In this document: piece after piece, positions 34,617 to 46,100 of the stretch
How positions within the stretch are numbered: position 1 is the stretch's first letter
Layout: every line of letters begins with the position of its first letter
Assembly: GCF_032854445.1 (NCBI RefSeq)
Contig: NC_088295.1
Span: 65,331,249 to 65,391,248, forward strand
Direction of reading: 5' to 3'
Source: Liolophura sinensis
Taxonomy: Eukaryota > Mollusca > Polyplacophora > Chitonida > Chitonidae
DNA: 60,000 nt
Made by a program: the position numbers and the translations under genes
The notes under the pieces: model-generated
Seen by the model: only the letters and a program-made list of their open reading frames with translations
What the model was told of the DNA's origin: nothing
Database searches by the model: none

Positions 34617-37323
34617 CTTTCCAGACAGTCACTAACGAAAGGCAATTTTGGAGCGAGTATCACTGATTTTATAGACAGCTGAAATAGCTAGGCGACTGGC
34701 TAAAAGAAATAGACTATAGCAATGCTCATCCAGCACAGATCTGGCTTACCCCTGGAATGGTCTGGCGTGATCTGGCAAGGTGGTCTGACCCAGCGCTGGT
34801 TCTGATATGGCACCACTGTGCCTATTAATGCCATTCTGTCAGGTCTGTCGAAGATATGGTTGACCTAGGGCATCGACTGGAACTATCACTAAGGTGGTGC
34901 CAAGTCTGGCCAAGAGGGAAGGGATAACATGTCATCGCTTATGTATTAACTTAGATTAGATCTGCACTATCACGTTTTTATTCAAGTTATGTGGCCTTGG
35001 TTAAGTAACAGTTCGCAGTGAAGTAGACAGCACTTACAAGTCACAGCTCCCTGGTAGACTTTTTCCGTTTATGTGGTACAAATATGACATTTTGGACCTT
35101 CAAACCAAACTGGATATCACATTTTGCATTAGCCAACGTCGAATATCAATTTGTTTTCGGTAATTTTTTAACTGCTGACATCAATTTGAATACGGTGGAA
35201 TTAAAATCAAAATTATATTTTGGTTTCATTTCTTGGTGTGGTATATGGTATGCTTTGTAAATCTTTGTATAAATAACATTTATTGTAGATTCTAGTATAC
35301 CAGAATATATCTTGCTGTCTAAGGCAGGGATTAACATCCATTTCTGCCGCAATACAGTAACGTGCTTATATACAGTCCACATCCGTCATTACAGACAGTG
35401 ACTGATAATGTCCCAGTTCAGCTACATCTAAATGTATTCGCAAGACGAGGTTTCTCAAGCCAAAACGCTGGAATGCAACCGCCAGTTTGTCGAAAAAAAA
35501 AATAATAATAATATAACCCGAGGGGTGGAAACACATCTGAACGGCCTCTGTCATTTTCCTTTCTCTGATTTGCTTGGTAACACAATAAATTAACTTTTAA
35601 TCTGGAATTCTAGGAAGATATGGATGCGCCATCATATAGTAACAACGATGTCGTGTCACTCGTATCCCGCCAACAAATGGTTATAAGGTAAACCAGAGTT
35701 AGGGTGACGTATGCAGAAATAGCATAGAGATAACTCGAGTCTGATTGATCAACATGACGGGGCTTTCCATTTTCTTGATGTGTTCCATTTTGGTTTCTTT
35801 TAACTGCGAAATTTCAGTTATGTAACAACCCAATGACAAAAAGGGACACTTTATCCATGTATACATACATTTAGTCCGTTGTTGTCTTTCATTCGACAAG
35901 CAGTCCATGGGGATTGGAAGTGGGGAGGAGTTTTTTTTGATCACTGAGCACAAAACAAAACAATACCTGCCGTGAAATGATCTGGTGCACACGGATTCTA
36001 AATTGTTGAAATCAGGGTCAAACAACTTACTGCTATGCTGAAAGCCCGTTAATAGTCTTTAACACATACGACCATTCTCTTGTGAAAACTGACCGTCTGT
36101 CATCTAAGTGCTTCCCGGTCAATTAAACGTGCAGGCCTGAAATTTTGAGTGATACTCCGACATCGGTATTATAATGTGTCTGTCACTATCGCCACAAAAT
36201 ATGTCCGGTGCTTATTTGCTCACATCGCCTAGCCTTGTAGGTTGTGAGTTTGTGACATGGAGCTCAAAAGTGTTGCAAAGCTCCATTTTTGCAAAAGCAT
36301 ACATCAGTTTAAGGATGTGGCAGACACTGCTAACTGCTGTTACCAAACAGTTACAGTCCAGTTGAGCTATTCGGTCAAAGGTTACAGTTCTATTTGGACA
36401 ACTGAGCAGTTTGTACAGTCCAATGAATATAAAGTAAATACATCTTCTCCTGTCATTACAGTTTACTTATAGATTTATTTATCCAATGTAATCCAGATGT
36501 ACAACAGGTTAAAAATACATAGAGCTGCATAGGTGTCGTTGAGATATATGTTGAGATATTCAGACAACAAGTATACCAAGTTAAAATGATCACATCTACA
36601 CGCCCATGTTCTTTAACCTGAGGCTAGGAAATACCCACAGAGAGTCAAAGCTTCCATGTGAACTGTCGGCCTAATACAATCAAGATGGTTTTGGTATATA
36701 TGTGGTACGACCCTCTATATTTAAGGTTAATAACTTACCATATTTAGTGGACTGCTATCCCAAGGTAGGTCTGTACAGTGTGTAGGGATAAAACTGCTTA
36801 AAGGTCAAATTAGCGAAATGAGTATGTGACACATAGGTAACTATGTAAAAGGAGATTTATGAAGTGATATGTACAAGATATAAAACAGTTGTTCAGCCTT
36901 ACTGTAAAAGAGGCTTTCACATCAATGTACAATGTAAATTGTATATATCTCTGATAATTTATTTTAAAAGAAAATAACATTATTATATCACTCCATTATC
37001 TATTTACACCTAAATTTTTGCGGCTGTTAGTAATTTCCATTCAGATAACAGTGGAATAACCGCATGTCATTCTACATAGATAATGTATGACAAATTCATT
37101 TTAAGTCAGGTCAACTTTACCTCATTAAAAAGACTGCCAAGGGCTGTTTTTTTGTTTTTGTTTTTTTGTCATGAAAGCTGCCTACAGTAATCCCAGTCAT
37201 CAAAAACAATAATGAAAGTATTTGTAAAATGGTCTAAGTATGTGTTCTTCACTGAACAAAGTATCACTCATGATAAACTTGTTCAACTCTAAAGTTGACT
37301 CTGTTTGGTGTTATCGTTAAAAT
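34617..37323. other. gene-free stretch
   Basis: No supported exon. 34720-34910 is rich in TCTGGC/CTGGC motifs but shows no regular period. Confidence 0.4.
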
Positions 37324-37530
37324 GACCACTCATTAAGGTGTGCAGTCAGTGGCATACCTATTCACCAGAGGAAATTTGCTGTTTCACAATTTATTGAATG
37401 TAGTGGAGTCAGTGGAGCAGACGAAGCTTCTTCATTTCACTCAAGGACACTCATTAATATGTGTAGTCAGTGGCATGCCTATTCACTAGGGGCAACCTGC
37501 TGCCATTTCACAATCTGCTGAATATAGTGT
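37324..37530. repeat. diverged tandem duplication, about 115 bp
   Basis: CACTCATTAAGGTGTGCAGT...GTGGCATACCTATTCACC...TTTCACAATTTATTGAATGTAGTG at 37328 recurs as CACTCATTAATATGTGTAGT...GTGGCATGCCTATTCACT...TTTCACAATCTGCTGAATATAGTG at 37448. Confidence 0.75.
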
Positions 37531-37764
37531 AGGCTTCCTTACCTTAATCAAGCCTAAACTGTGTGTCTAGATGTACAAACTATACTAGGTGTAAACAACT
37601 AGCTTCCAGTCTCTTTTTCAATAAATGGAATGCTGAAAAGAAGAAAATCACCACTAACTTAATACACTATGAAATGGTCATTGATGAACCTATACAACAA
37701 AGTTATTCCCTATAAATAAAATGTTTTTTTACGTTGAAAAGCACTTATATACATGCATAAATAT

Positions 37765-37865
37765 TATTTGATTTGGGTTTAACGCCATAGTGAAGAAAAA
37801 TTCAACAATATCAACGCAGACATGTTTGTGGGCGGAAGAAACCCAGAAGGGCTTGTAAACTGTTA
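37765..37865 (-). mobile_element. probable SINE family A remnant
   Basis: TTTGATTTGGGTTTAACGCC then 'ATAGTGAAGAAAAATTCAAC' and GGCGGAAGAAACCCAGAAGG resemble a strongly diverged reversed family A body. It lies just downstream of LicD-like gene 4. Confidence 0.45.
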
Positions 37866-37911
37866 GGATCTATTAAAACTTAATTTAGAATTGAAGTTAA
37901 GAATAACTCTC

Positions 37912-37917
37912 TTTATT
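37912..37917 (-). terminator. polyadenylation signal of LicD-like gene 4
   Basis: Minus-strand AATAAA lies 11 bp beyond the stop codon at 37928. If used, the 3' UTR is very short. Confidence 0.45.
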
Positions 37918-37927
37918 TCTTTCAGAC

Positions 37928-38596
37928 CTAACACCCTTTTGGCTTCACCTCCTTCCACCAGTCATCAGGATACAGATATTTCAGCAGTTCAGTGTCCTCT
38001 CTAGGCACTGGAAATTCAGCACCCAGGAATTTCTTTGTTGGGAATGGTTTTTCAACAAGTCTAGCTGGAAATTCGTCTTGGTATTTGTACATAAAAGGCA
38101 GCAATCTAATTTCCCAACCTGCACGCTGCATCTGATAAAAAAACCTCTGAAAGACAGTCACCTTACCAACAGCTGATTTATACCTGATGTTGTACACACC
38201 GTGCCGTGTGTCATAGCTGATCGAAAGCTGAGATCGCTGGAATGAGGTGTACAAAAAGCCCTCATCAACTTTTGATATATCTTCATCCAAGACACAGAAA
38301 TCTACATTGTTGTCCCAGGGCAGAATACCGCCTATTCTCACAACACCCCAAAGTGTTCCATAGCACAGAAAATGGGGTATGTTCAGCTTCACAAAGGTGT
38401 CGTGTATTCTGAAAGCTAACTCAGACATGTCACTTATCAGCTGTTCAGGTGTCTTACAAGGTGCTTCTCTTTCATACCATCGCCCATGATCGATGTCTGA
38501 AATCAGCATCCATATTAGATACAGAACACAAAGTATTATGGCCAGGATAACTAGTCGTCGAGGAGATATTAGCCTCAGGGAGTACCGGACCCTCAT
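37928..38596 (-). CDS. LicD/fukutin-like transferase-family protein 4
   Basis: 222-aa predicted type II membrane protein: basic leader (RVRYSLRLISPRR), membrane segment about residues 15-34, then a LicD core with IPHFLCYGTLWGVVRIGGIL at 73-92, WDNNVDFCVLDEDIS at 94-108 and the terminal KPKGC. It is more distant from genes 2 and 3 than they are from each other, but keeps every motif of the set. The start is secure: an in-frame TAA lies three codons upstream of the ATG. A possible 5' UTR acceptor (GTAATTTCTATTACAG, AG complement of 38723-38724) fits the structure of the other members. Faces HTATSF1 head to head across about 4.4 kb. Predicted Golgi glycan phosphotransferase by family; substrate unknown. 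Confidence 0.88.
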   Translation of the reverse strand: MRVRYSLRLISPRRLVILAIILCVLYLIWMLISDIDHGRWYEREAPCKTPEQLISDMSELAFRIHDTFVKLNIPHFLCYGTLWGVVRIGGILPWDNNVDFCVLDEDISKVDEGFLYTSFQRSQLSISYDTRHGVYNIRYKSAVGKVTVFQRFFYQMQRAGWEIRLLPFMYKYQDEFPARLVEKPFPTKKFLGAEFPVPREDTELLKYLYPDDWWKEVKPKGC

Positions 38597-38722
38597 CCTG
38601 AATTATTCACAGGTAATAGAGCAACAAGCAGGTACTCTACTGATAATTCCCTCCACCTTCAGCACATAATCACACAGCCTTCAGCAGAGGTCACTCACAT
38701 AGTTTTGGATGATATTCATACA

Positions 38723-38738
38723 CTGTAATAGAAATTAC
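38723..38738 (-). other. possible 5' UTR splice acceptor of LicD-like gene 4
   Basis: Minus-strand GTAATTTCTATTACAG followed by TGTATGAATATC, 126 bp upstream of the ATG. The position matches the UTR introns of its paralogues. Confidence 0.45.
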
Positions 38739-38894
38739 AGATCATTTGTTACAAAAACAAATCAAATTAAAACACAGTAGAAATTCCTTCACTTTTTTTT
38801 TTTACTTTTCTTAAAAAATCGCTTTCATATTTTTTTTCGATTGAGAAAGTTGGAATTTTCAGGTGGTTTAATATAACATTGGTAGTAATGGCCA

Positions 38895-39005
38895 CTGGTT
38901 TATTTACTTTTTTTTAGAGTGGGAAGCGACAGGGCTGGAACCCAGCTGCCAATGCACGATTTGCGAGCAAGCCAACATGAGCTGGACTGATGCAGTTCCC
39001 CCCTC
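38895..39005 (-). mobile_element. probable SINE family A remnant
   Basis: GGTTTATTTACTTTTTTTTA, GTGGGAAGCGACAGGG and GCAAGCCAACATGAGCTGGA resemble reversed family A blocks. Diverged. Confidence 0.5.
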
Positions 39006-40230
39006 CCTCACCTAGCTCTCGCTTTAACTATCCAGATGTGGACGAAGTGGCCCATGTAAATAGAGGGTAAAGTGATAAGCTGTTGGCTGTACCTAGCCAG
39101 CTAGTTATAAACCCTGGCCGCACAAGGAAGTGCGCACTCTTGGTGTCTAGTTGTGTCCCCTTGACAACCCTCTAGTTGACTATTTACATTTTCTAGTTCT
39201 TTTCGGGTTATACCAACATGCATTGGCATATCCGTAAATAGGTTCAGTGTCTGCAACACATGCACCACTGTGCACGGTTAATCTCCTTACGAACGTACTT
39301 CTTAAGTGTCGTGATACGTACCGACGTCGTTGTTGATGACTGTAGCTAAACGCTGAAAAATGGCTAATCGTAAGACTAAAGTTTGCCCGTAATCGTAGCG
39401 CCCCCTTTCGGTTTTCGGTCGCTTCTTGTTTACCACAGATTTTAAATACAACTAAAATTTAATTGGGAAAGTTAAATTCTGAGGTGCACAGTCCAAGGTT
39501 CTAACTTTGGTTATAGTGTATATATAGTTGCAAGATAACTAACGCTTTATGGGATGTTAGTTATTTTATGTGGACAGTTTTATGTTGATTTCTGTGCCCA
39601 AGATTTACCCTTTTACTGGAGCACTTTTGCCGTACCTGTAGATTTCTAGAAAACGTGCTTTTCCTCTTGTATCGGATATAATTTCGGATGCTTTAAACAT
39701 TTGGACCCAATCCACAAATTTTAGAAGAAGTGCTGTAAAACACATCGTTAACAGTGGCAAGACGGTCGTATTCTGCCAAAACAACAGTTACAGCACTGAA
39801 GTAACCGACGGTAACTGGGCACGCAATAATCACATAGTAAATATTTTGATTAACCGACGCACAGAACATTGTCTGCCAAATGAGAACTAAATTCACATAA
39901 TGAAGAAAACATTGCTCTCCTATATAGTTCAGGGAATTCATACTAAAGTTTTCAAAGTTATCCAGGATAGTGATTTGACAAGTAAGGTTGTCTTCGTCAT
40001 GATGTACCGTACCTGATGAATGGTCACGTCATTTCATTAGACTGTACCAGTATTTTCTTTCCTACTTGCATGTAGTACAACTAATCTTCTGATATTTTCC
40101 CTGTAAGTCACTGTATTTAAGTAGTGTACTGTGTAAATGATCCGTCCTTGTCCTTGACAGTCTGTGCTAAGTTGAAATCTTCATGGTTGTGAAAGGAAAT
40201 TAAAGGCTCAGCATTTTGTTAATATTTATC
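39006..40230. other. gene-free stretch, upstream of LicD-like gene 4
   Basis: No exon recognised. Likely contains the promoter of the minus-strand gene, but no specific element is supported. Confidence 0.4.
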
Positions 40231-40965
40231 TAAAATTTTAGCTCTGTAGGACTGTGATTACATATACTATCACAGCCCTGTGTTGTTCCACAAGCTTACC
40301 TTGCACACTTATTTACTTCCCCTGCTGGCTTCAGTATGCCACTGCTGGGGACCAAATTATTTGTCTGCCCATAGTCACAGTCATATCAGCCAACAGTTCC
40401 AGGTAGGTGTTCCCATGTGTCATCACTAGTAAATCCACACAAGCATGAAACTGTAATGGAAACTGGAAAAATTCCAACTCCAACCACCATGATTGAATGC
40501 ACTTGTACTTGTTTCATCTTTTTTTCAATTTTGTTTAATTTATTTGAGAAATCTTTTTAATGATAAGTGCTAATGATGCTAATGATAAGTGTGATTACCG
40601 GTGAGACTGATCATAAACAATTAGCCCATATGCATGAAAAAGTCAATTTTGTCTAGTAGTACTGGCAGTGATAATTGTATACATGATTCCCCTCACTGTG
40701 AGGAGTATGCAATCAAACATGATGTTGAAGTTAGAGTTTATCCAGTTTCCACTATAGTTTTATGCTTGTGTGGATTTACTAGAGATGACACATGGGAACA
40801 CCTACCTAGAATGGATAGCTGAGGCGACTGTTATTTGGTGCCCAGCAGTGGTATACTGAAGCCAGCAAGGGAAGTACAGAGGTGTACAAGGTAAGCTTAT
40901 GGAACAAGACAGGGCTGTGATAGTATAGATAATCACCGCGCTACAGAGCTGCTAAAATCTATGAC
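40231..40965. mobile_element. foldback / MITE-like element with ~220-bp inverted arms
   Basis: The left arm (about 40231-40470) and right arm (about 40740-40965) are reverse complements with scattered mismatches. Shared blocks include ACTATCACAGCCCTGT, CAAGCTTACCTTG (left) against the reverse complement of CAAGGTAAGCTTA, CTGGCTTCAGTATG, GGTAGGTGTTCCCATGTGTC and TAGTAAATCCACACAAGCAT. About 270 bp of unrelated sequence separates the arms. No transposase is encoded, which fits a non-autonomous element. Target-site duplications were not resolved. Confidence 0.8.
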
Positions 40966-42683
40966 TGCAGGCGTCTCTGGCTGGTTTTCATGGTTCACAT
41001 TTGCAATACCTGAACATACAGATTTCCTACCTTGATTTGGGGATCTTTTATAAGAGTATAGATTTTTAGTGAAAGATTTTGCAATAAGCAATGATTGCTT
41101 TTTTGGCCCATTGCCATTTTTTCATGTCTGAATGTCATGAGATCTTACTCTTGTCAAGGTCTGTGTGCTAATTTTTGCATTAGGTATAAGACTTCACCTA
41201 TCTGCTGCATACTTTCAATATCAAGTATCATTTTCATTCAATTTCTACATTGTGAAAGGTAATCCCCCCATCAGCAACTTTTGGCAAAGAATTCATTCAA
41301 GAAACTGAAAACACTACATGTATTAGTAGAAAGTGTTGAACTACAACTGCCAATTTCCTGGCTGCTTGCTTCAACCTTCATATGCCACTCGTTGTTGTAA
41401 TTCTGACCACTACTGCTCTAATATGGTGATTGTTGTAGTGCGCAGGCTGAAATGGAACAGTGGCTTATTGCAACAGATTTCCGTTTTGTTTTTGTTGTTG
41501 TTGTTTTTAGAGAAGAGTTTGTCTCTATATATATGCCAGACATTAGACTGACAGACAGACAGATTACAATAATTAAAGGAGAACTCCAATGCCTTATTAA
41601 CAAGTTTCACTTATAAAACCCCATTAAAGTTGGACTGCCTATCTTGTCAGCCCCGGTATTATGTATGGAAAAGCCCTGCAAAGCATTGGCAAATCCATGC
41701 ATTAGGCCTACCCACTGTGTGCTTTTCCAGAAGCCATCCTAACAGCTGATCTGCAATTTTTGTGTACACTTCCTAATTAGAACCCTGAGACAACAAATAT
41801 TTTAACAAATAACTGAGTTGTATTAGATACTTGATAAGTGTGTACAGCTTCGCAACTGGGTGATAAGATTACTGATTTATACTCAGATTCGCTGAAGATG
41901 ATGCACGCAGGCTCCTGTCTGATTTGTCTGACACAAATTGGACAGCCATGGAATGATGGTACTAGTAGTACATGTGGAGAATTTGTCATGGTTTGTGACA
42001 AAGTTGCAGTGACGAAAACATTCGATCACTCAGCACCGGTGAAAGTTATGATCGAGAGAATCTTCATGTTAAAAAACAAGCATCACTGAGAAAAAAAATA
42101 AGGCTTGAATGGAAATAGGGATGGGTAACTCTTAGAAATGTCAGTTTAAATTTTGTCTGGGTTCCTGTAAACGCCTTCAAGGTGCGGCATGCAAATTGGA
42201 CATGTGGTGCACGGAAGCGAGGTGTGAACAGACCTGGCTGGTGACTGGCCGCCTGTACTCCTCGTGGTCGTTATAGGCTAGCGGCTCCTACAGTTGTGTC
42301 TCAGTCTGCTGTTTTAAACAAGCAAGAACTTGGGCATACAGAGAGTGAAATGCATGACCTTTTTCTTTTTCCTTTGGCTCTATTTTCGGATAAACTGCGA
42401 CTATGATCAAGTCTCAGTCAAGGGCGTTTTCGATGAGCTGTTGTCCAGATTTTCTCAGTGTGTGTTTTTTTTTAGGCCATGCACCTCACAAGCCATACTT
42501 TGGCTGGAAATAGTTTCGAAGTGAGCTGTAAAGGAATAGCGATTGTCTCCTATGGTCTATGCTGTACTCATACAGAAGCCTCACATCGCCGTGACATCAC
42601 AAAGCCAACAGTGGCTCAGTTGTGTTGGAGTAAATTTTATGATGTCAGATCTCCTAACTCTACCGTTTTTTCTTCCATTTATG
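40966..42683. other. gene-free stretch upstream of HTATSF1
   Basis: Contains short GTT/CAGA microsatellite runs near 41490 and 41550. It presumably holds the HTATSF1 promoter and a first non-coding exon, neither identified. Confidence 0.4.
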
Positions 42684-42859
42684 ACATTTTAAATTGCCAG
42701 AATCGATTCAGGGGACTAAACTATCTGTCTGCAGTTTGACAGTGCTGGGGATATGCTTTATCTTTACCTGCACATTTTAAATTGCCAGAATCGATTCAGG
42801 GGACTAAACTATGTCTGCAGTTTGACAGTGCTGGGGATATGCTTTATCTTTACCTGCAC
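42684..42859. repeat. 88-bp tandem duplication in HTATSF1 5' region
   Basis: Two copies beginning ACATTTTAAATTGCCAGAAT at 42684 and 42772 and ending TTTATCTTTACCTGCAC. They differ mainly by a 2-bp indel (CTATCTGTCTGC against CTATGTCTGC), so the duplication is recent. It lies about 110-280 bp upstream of the start codon. Confidence 0.9.
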
Positions 42860-42966
42860 AGTATAGGTATTTACAGTTCCCATTAAGTGTTTGTAACTTC
42901 TGAAGTATCACATCTTATGTCTATTTTGCTTCTGCCAGCAGATTCCAACAGCTGTAAAGTTGAACA

Positions 42967-43110
42967 ATGTCTGAGTTTGAGGATCAGTTAAAACAAGAGG
43001 AGTTGGCTAGGTTGAAGGCTGAATCAGGGGAGACAACTCAGACGGAGTACACTGATGCAGATGGCACTGTGTATGAATGGGATGCAGACAAGAAAGCATG
43101 GTTCCCCAAG
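42967..43110 (+). CDS. HTATSF1: HTATSF1 coding exon 1
   Basis: 48 codons, MSEFEDQLKQ to AWFPK, donor AAG then GTATCG, phase 0. A purine at -3 supports the ATG. A candidate upstream acceptor (TTCTGCCAGCAG) ends at 42941. Confidence 0.9.
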
Positions 43111-46100
43111 GTATCGATAGCAGTATTAACAAGTGCATGTGCACTTACCCTTATGACATGTATCATAAATATTACAGGTGTCTTAAATAGTTGTGTGACT
43201 GTATTTGCTTGAAATTTTATATCTATGTTAAGTTAAGGGTGGGAGGAGGGGAAACATTGTTAAGATCGAGTATCCCTGCAACAGATTGAAAAGCTATGTA
43301 TATTAACAAATGGATGAGTAAATTTAAAATAAAAAAAATGTTTTAAATTAAATTTTAATTTTCTGCTATTCCATAGTTTAGTTAGACATTTGAGGATGGT
43401 TGTTGTTGCTGCACCCTACCTACTGTACATTCCTGCAAGATTTCATCATGAAACATGTTATTAACCTGTGGCAACATGGATTTCTTTGATTGTAGATTGA
43501 CGCAGATTTTATTGCCAAGTATCAAATGAATTATGGAGTGGATTCAAAACCTGAATGTGGAGATACAGTGAAGAATGCTGAACATGGAGAAACCCAGCCT
43601 GAATACAGCAAAGAGGAGTATGAGAAATACTGGGAGAATTACAACAACTACTATTATTACTATCAGCAGGGTGAGCAGAGTGGAGGGCAGGGTGAAAGCA
43701 ACACTCCTACTGCTCAGGGTGCAACTGGGAACGAGGTGAAATCCTCAGACATGGTCCAAAGCACCAGAGAACAAGGTGGAGGTGATGAAGAAGACAGGAA
43801 TTCTGATTACTATCATTACTTCTCCCAGTACTACGATGAAAACTACATTCCGAGCCCTGCAGTTAGCCAGGATGCGGACAATAAGGACGGAGGTCAAGGC
43901 ACATCAGACACAAACCAAGGGAAGAAGAAACAGACAGTTAAGGCTGGTGAGAAGAGAAAACCTCAGTCTGAAACAGGTAAGTGAGTACAAAAGTTACAAG
44001 CTTAGTTTTTTGTATCTGTTTTTGTCAGTTATAGACCCATAAAGTTGAGTAATTAGTTATGTCTTAATAAGTTAGAATTTCATAAAGTCAGGTAATCAGT
44101 TTAATCAGTACTATTTCAGTTGATGCATGGTAGATGTTCAGATCTTTTCTGTTTACTCAGGGTGGGTGCAGATTGATGATGACAAGAACACTAATGTTTA
44201 CGTGAGTGGTCTCCCCTTGGATGTGACTGATGACGAGTTCAAGGAGCTCATGTCTAAGTGTGGCCTGATTATGCCAGATCTGGTCACCAAAGAGCCCAAG
44301 ATAAAACTGTACCGGGACGAAAAGGGAGAGCCTAAAGGAGACGGGCGCTGCTGTTATATCAAAGTGAGTTTTTAAAAGAATCCGGAAATGTAAATACTTG
44401 TTCTGTTCTCTGTGTAAGGCTATGATATGTTCTGCCCAGTGTGAGTGCAGACAAGTTTTTCAATCTTCACACCATCTTTAAAAATATGTCTTTGGGGTAA
44501 CCCAATTTGCCATGCAAAAATCAGGGACTTCTCTAAAGTTTTTGTTAAAACTATATGCAATTTTTAAAAAAATTTTCATCAGCAAGAATAAAAAAACGGT
44601 GGAGTTATATCAGGAATATAGATTGTTAATGCTGGAGATAATTGTAAGGGGAGTGAGCATGTGAATAAAATTAAATTACACAGATGTATATGGAAGAAAG
44701 ACATTACTTAAATTCCTCAATTGTGTCACATACGACAGAGCGATTTTCTTTTGAAGTTACATGTGTAAGAACATTTTGAGTTTAGAGACAAATTGGGTAG
44801 ATTGGCCAGTTTCAAGACTTCACAGAAAGTATAATTTTTGTCAGTGTAACAAAATAATACCCACAGAATATGCTCGAATAAACATCTTGCAAATATGTGG
44901 AGATGTTGAAGAATTACAGTAGTTGAGCATTAATAAATCGAAGATCAACTTAAACAAAATTAGAATTGCTAATTTGAGAAAAGGTATATGGTAATGGTAT
45001 TAAGCCCCAAAGCATTGTTGAATACTAGTTACTGGCATTCTAGCCTCAGAAAAAAATGAAAATGCATGTAATATACACTTGTACTGTTTATGCAGCTTTA
45101 TTCATAAATCATTATTAAGATAATTAAAATCCCTGGGCAGTTGAGGGTTGGCCATGAAATCAGCTGAAGTTTTACTCTTGTTGAAGCCTATCAGCTGCTT
45201 ACAGGTAGCAGTAGCTGGTTTAACTTTACATTTACATTTGAAAAGTGTAATGGCGGGGGCTGGGGGTGGTGGGGGGTAGTACGGGCGCAGTGTGTTGTGA
45301 AAAGGCTGTAAGTGAAAGACAGCACCTGACTAATGTTTATGTCCACTGAAAGACTACCTTTCAAAGCAAATGCTAGACCAGCATTTAATATTTTTTGAGA
45401 ATTTTTTCAACACAACAAAAGGTTGGTGAAACTTCGTCTTTACACATCTTCAGGGCGTGTCCATTATTGACAGCATGGTGACGTCCCATTTACTCTAGCT
45501 CTCTAATGTCAAAGTTATGTTCTGTATTATATAGTCAATGCAGTAGCTTAGGGCATATAAAAGTTGTGGACTTCAGCCCAAAAGATAAATAGCTTTCTGG
45601 GAAATTGGACATACTGGGAGGATATTTCTTCCACTGCCTGAACTGTTGATACACTAAGCCTGCTATTTCATTTACAGTTTAAGTAGCCTGCAGATACCTG
45701 GCCGTGGTATTCCTGGTTCAGGTTGTAACCTCTGGAAGGGTTGGTCTGGTGACTTTGACCCCATTTAAATGTTTACAAGATATAATAGAATTGTTGTACA
45801 ACTAGATTCATGCTTAATTCTGAAACAAGTGGAAATAAATCAAGATACCAATTAGGTGGATCTAGGCATTCAACTGTCGCTGAATTTTACACTTCAGCTT
45901 TGTGGCGGTGACTTCTAACACAAGAGCAGTGCTGACCTAGTTATCGCAGACGTCAGAGAGAGCACCTCGGCTTGAACACAGTGTTTCAATAATTTTCCTG
46001 TGTTTTATAAAAGAAAACCCATCCATCCCTTGTATGTGAGATAGAAAAAGGAGCAAAATTTAAATTTTTTAATTCTCATAAAGTTAGAAAAAAAATTATG

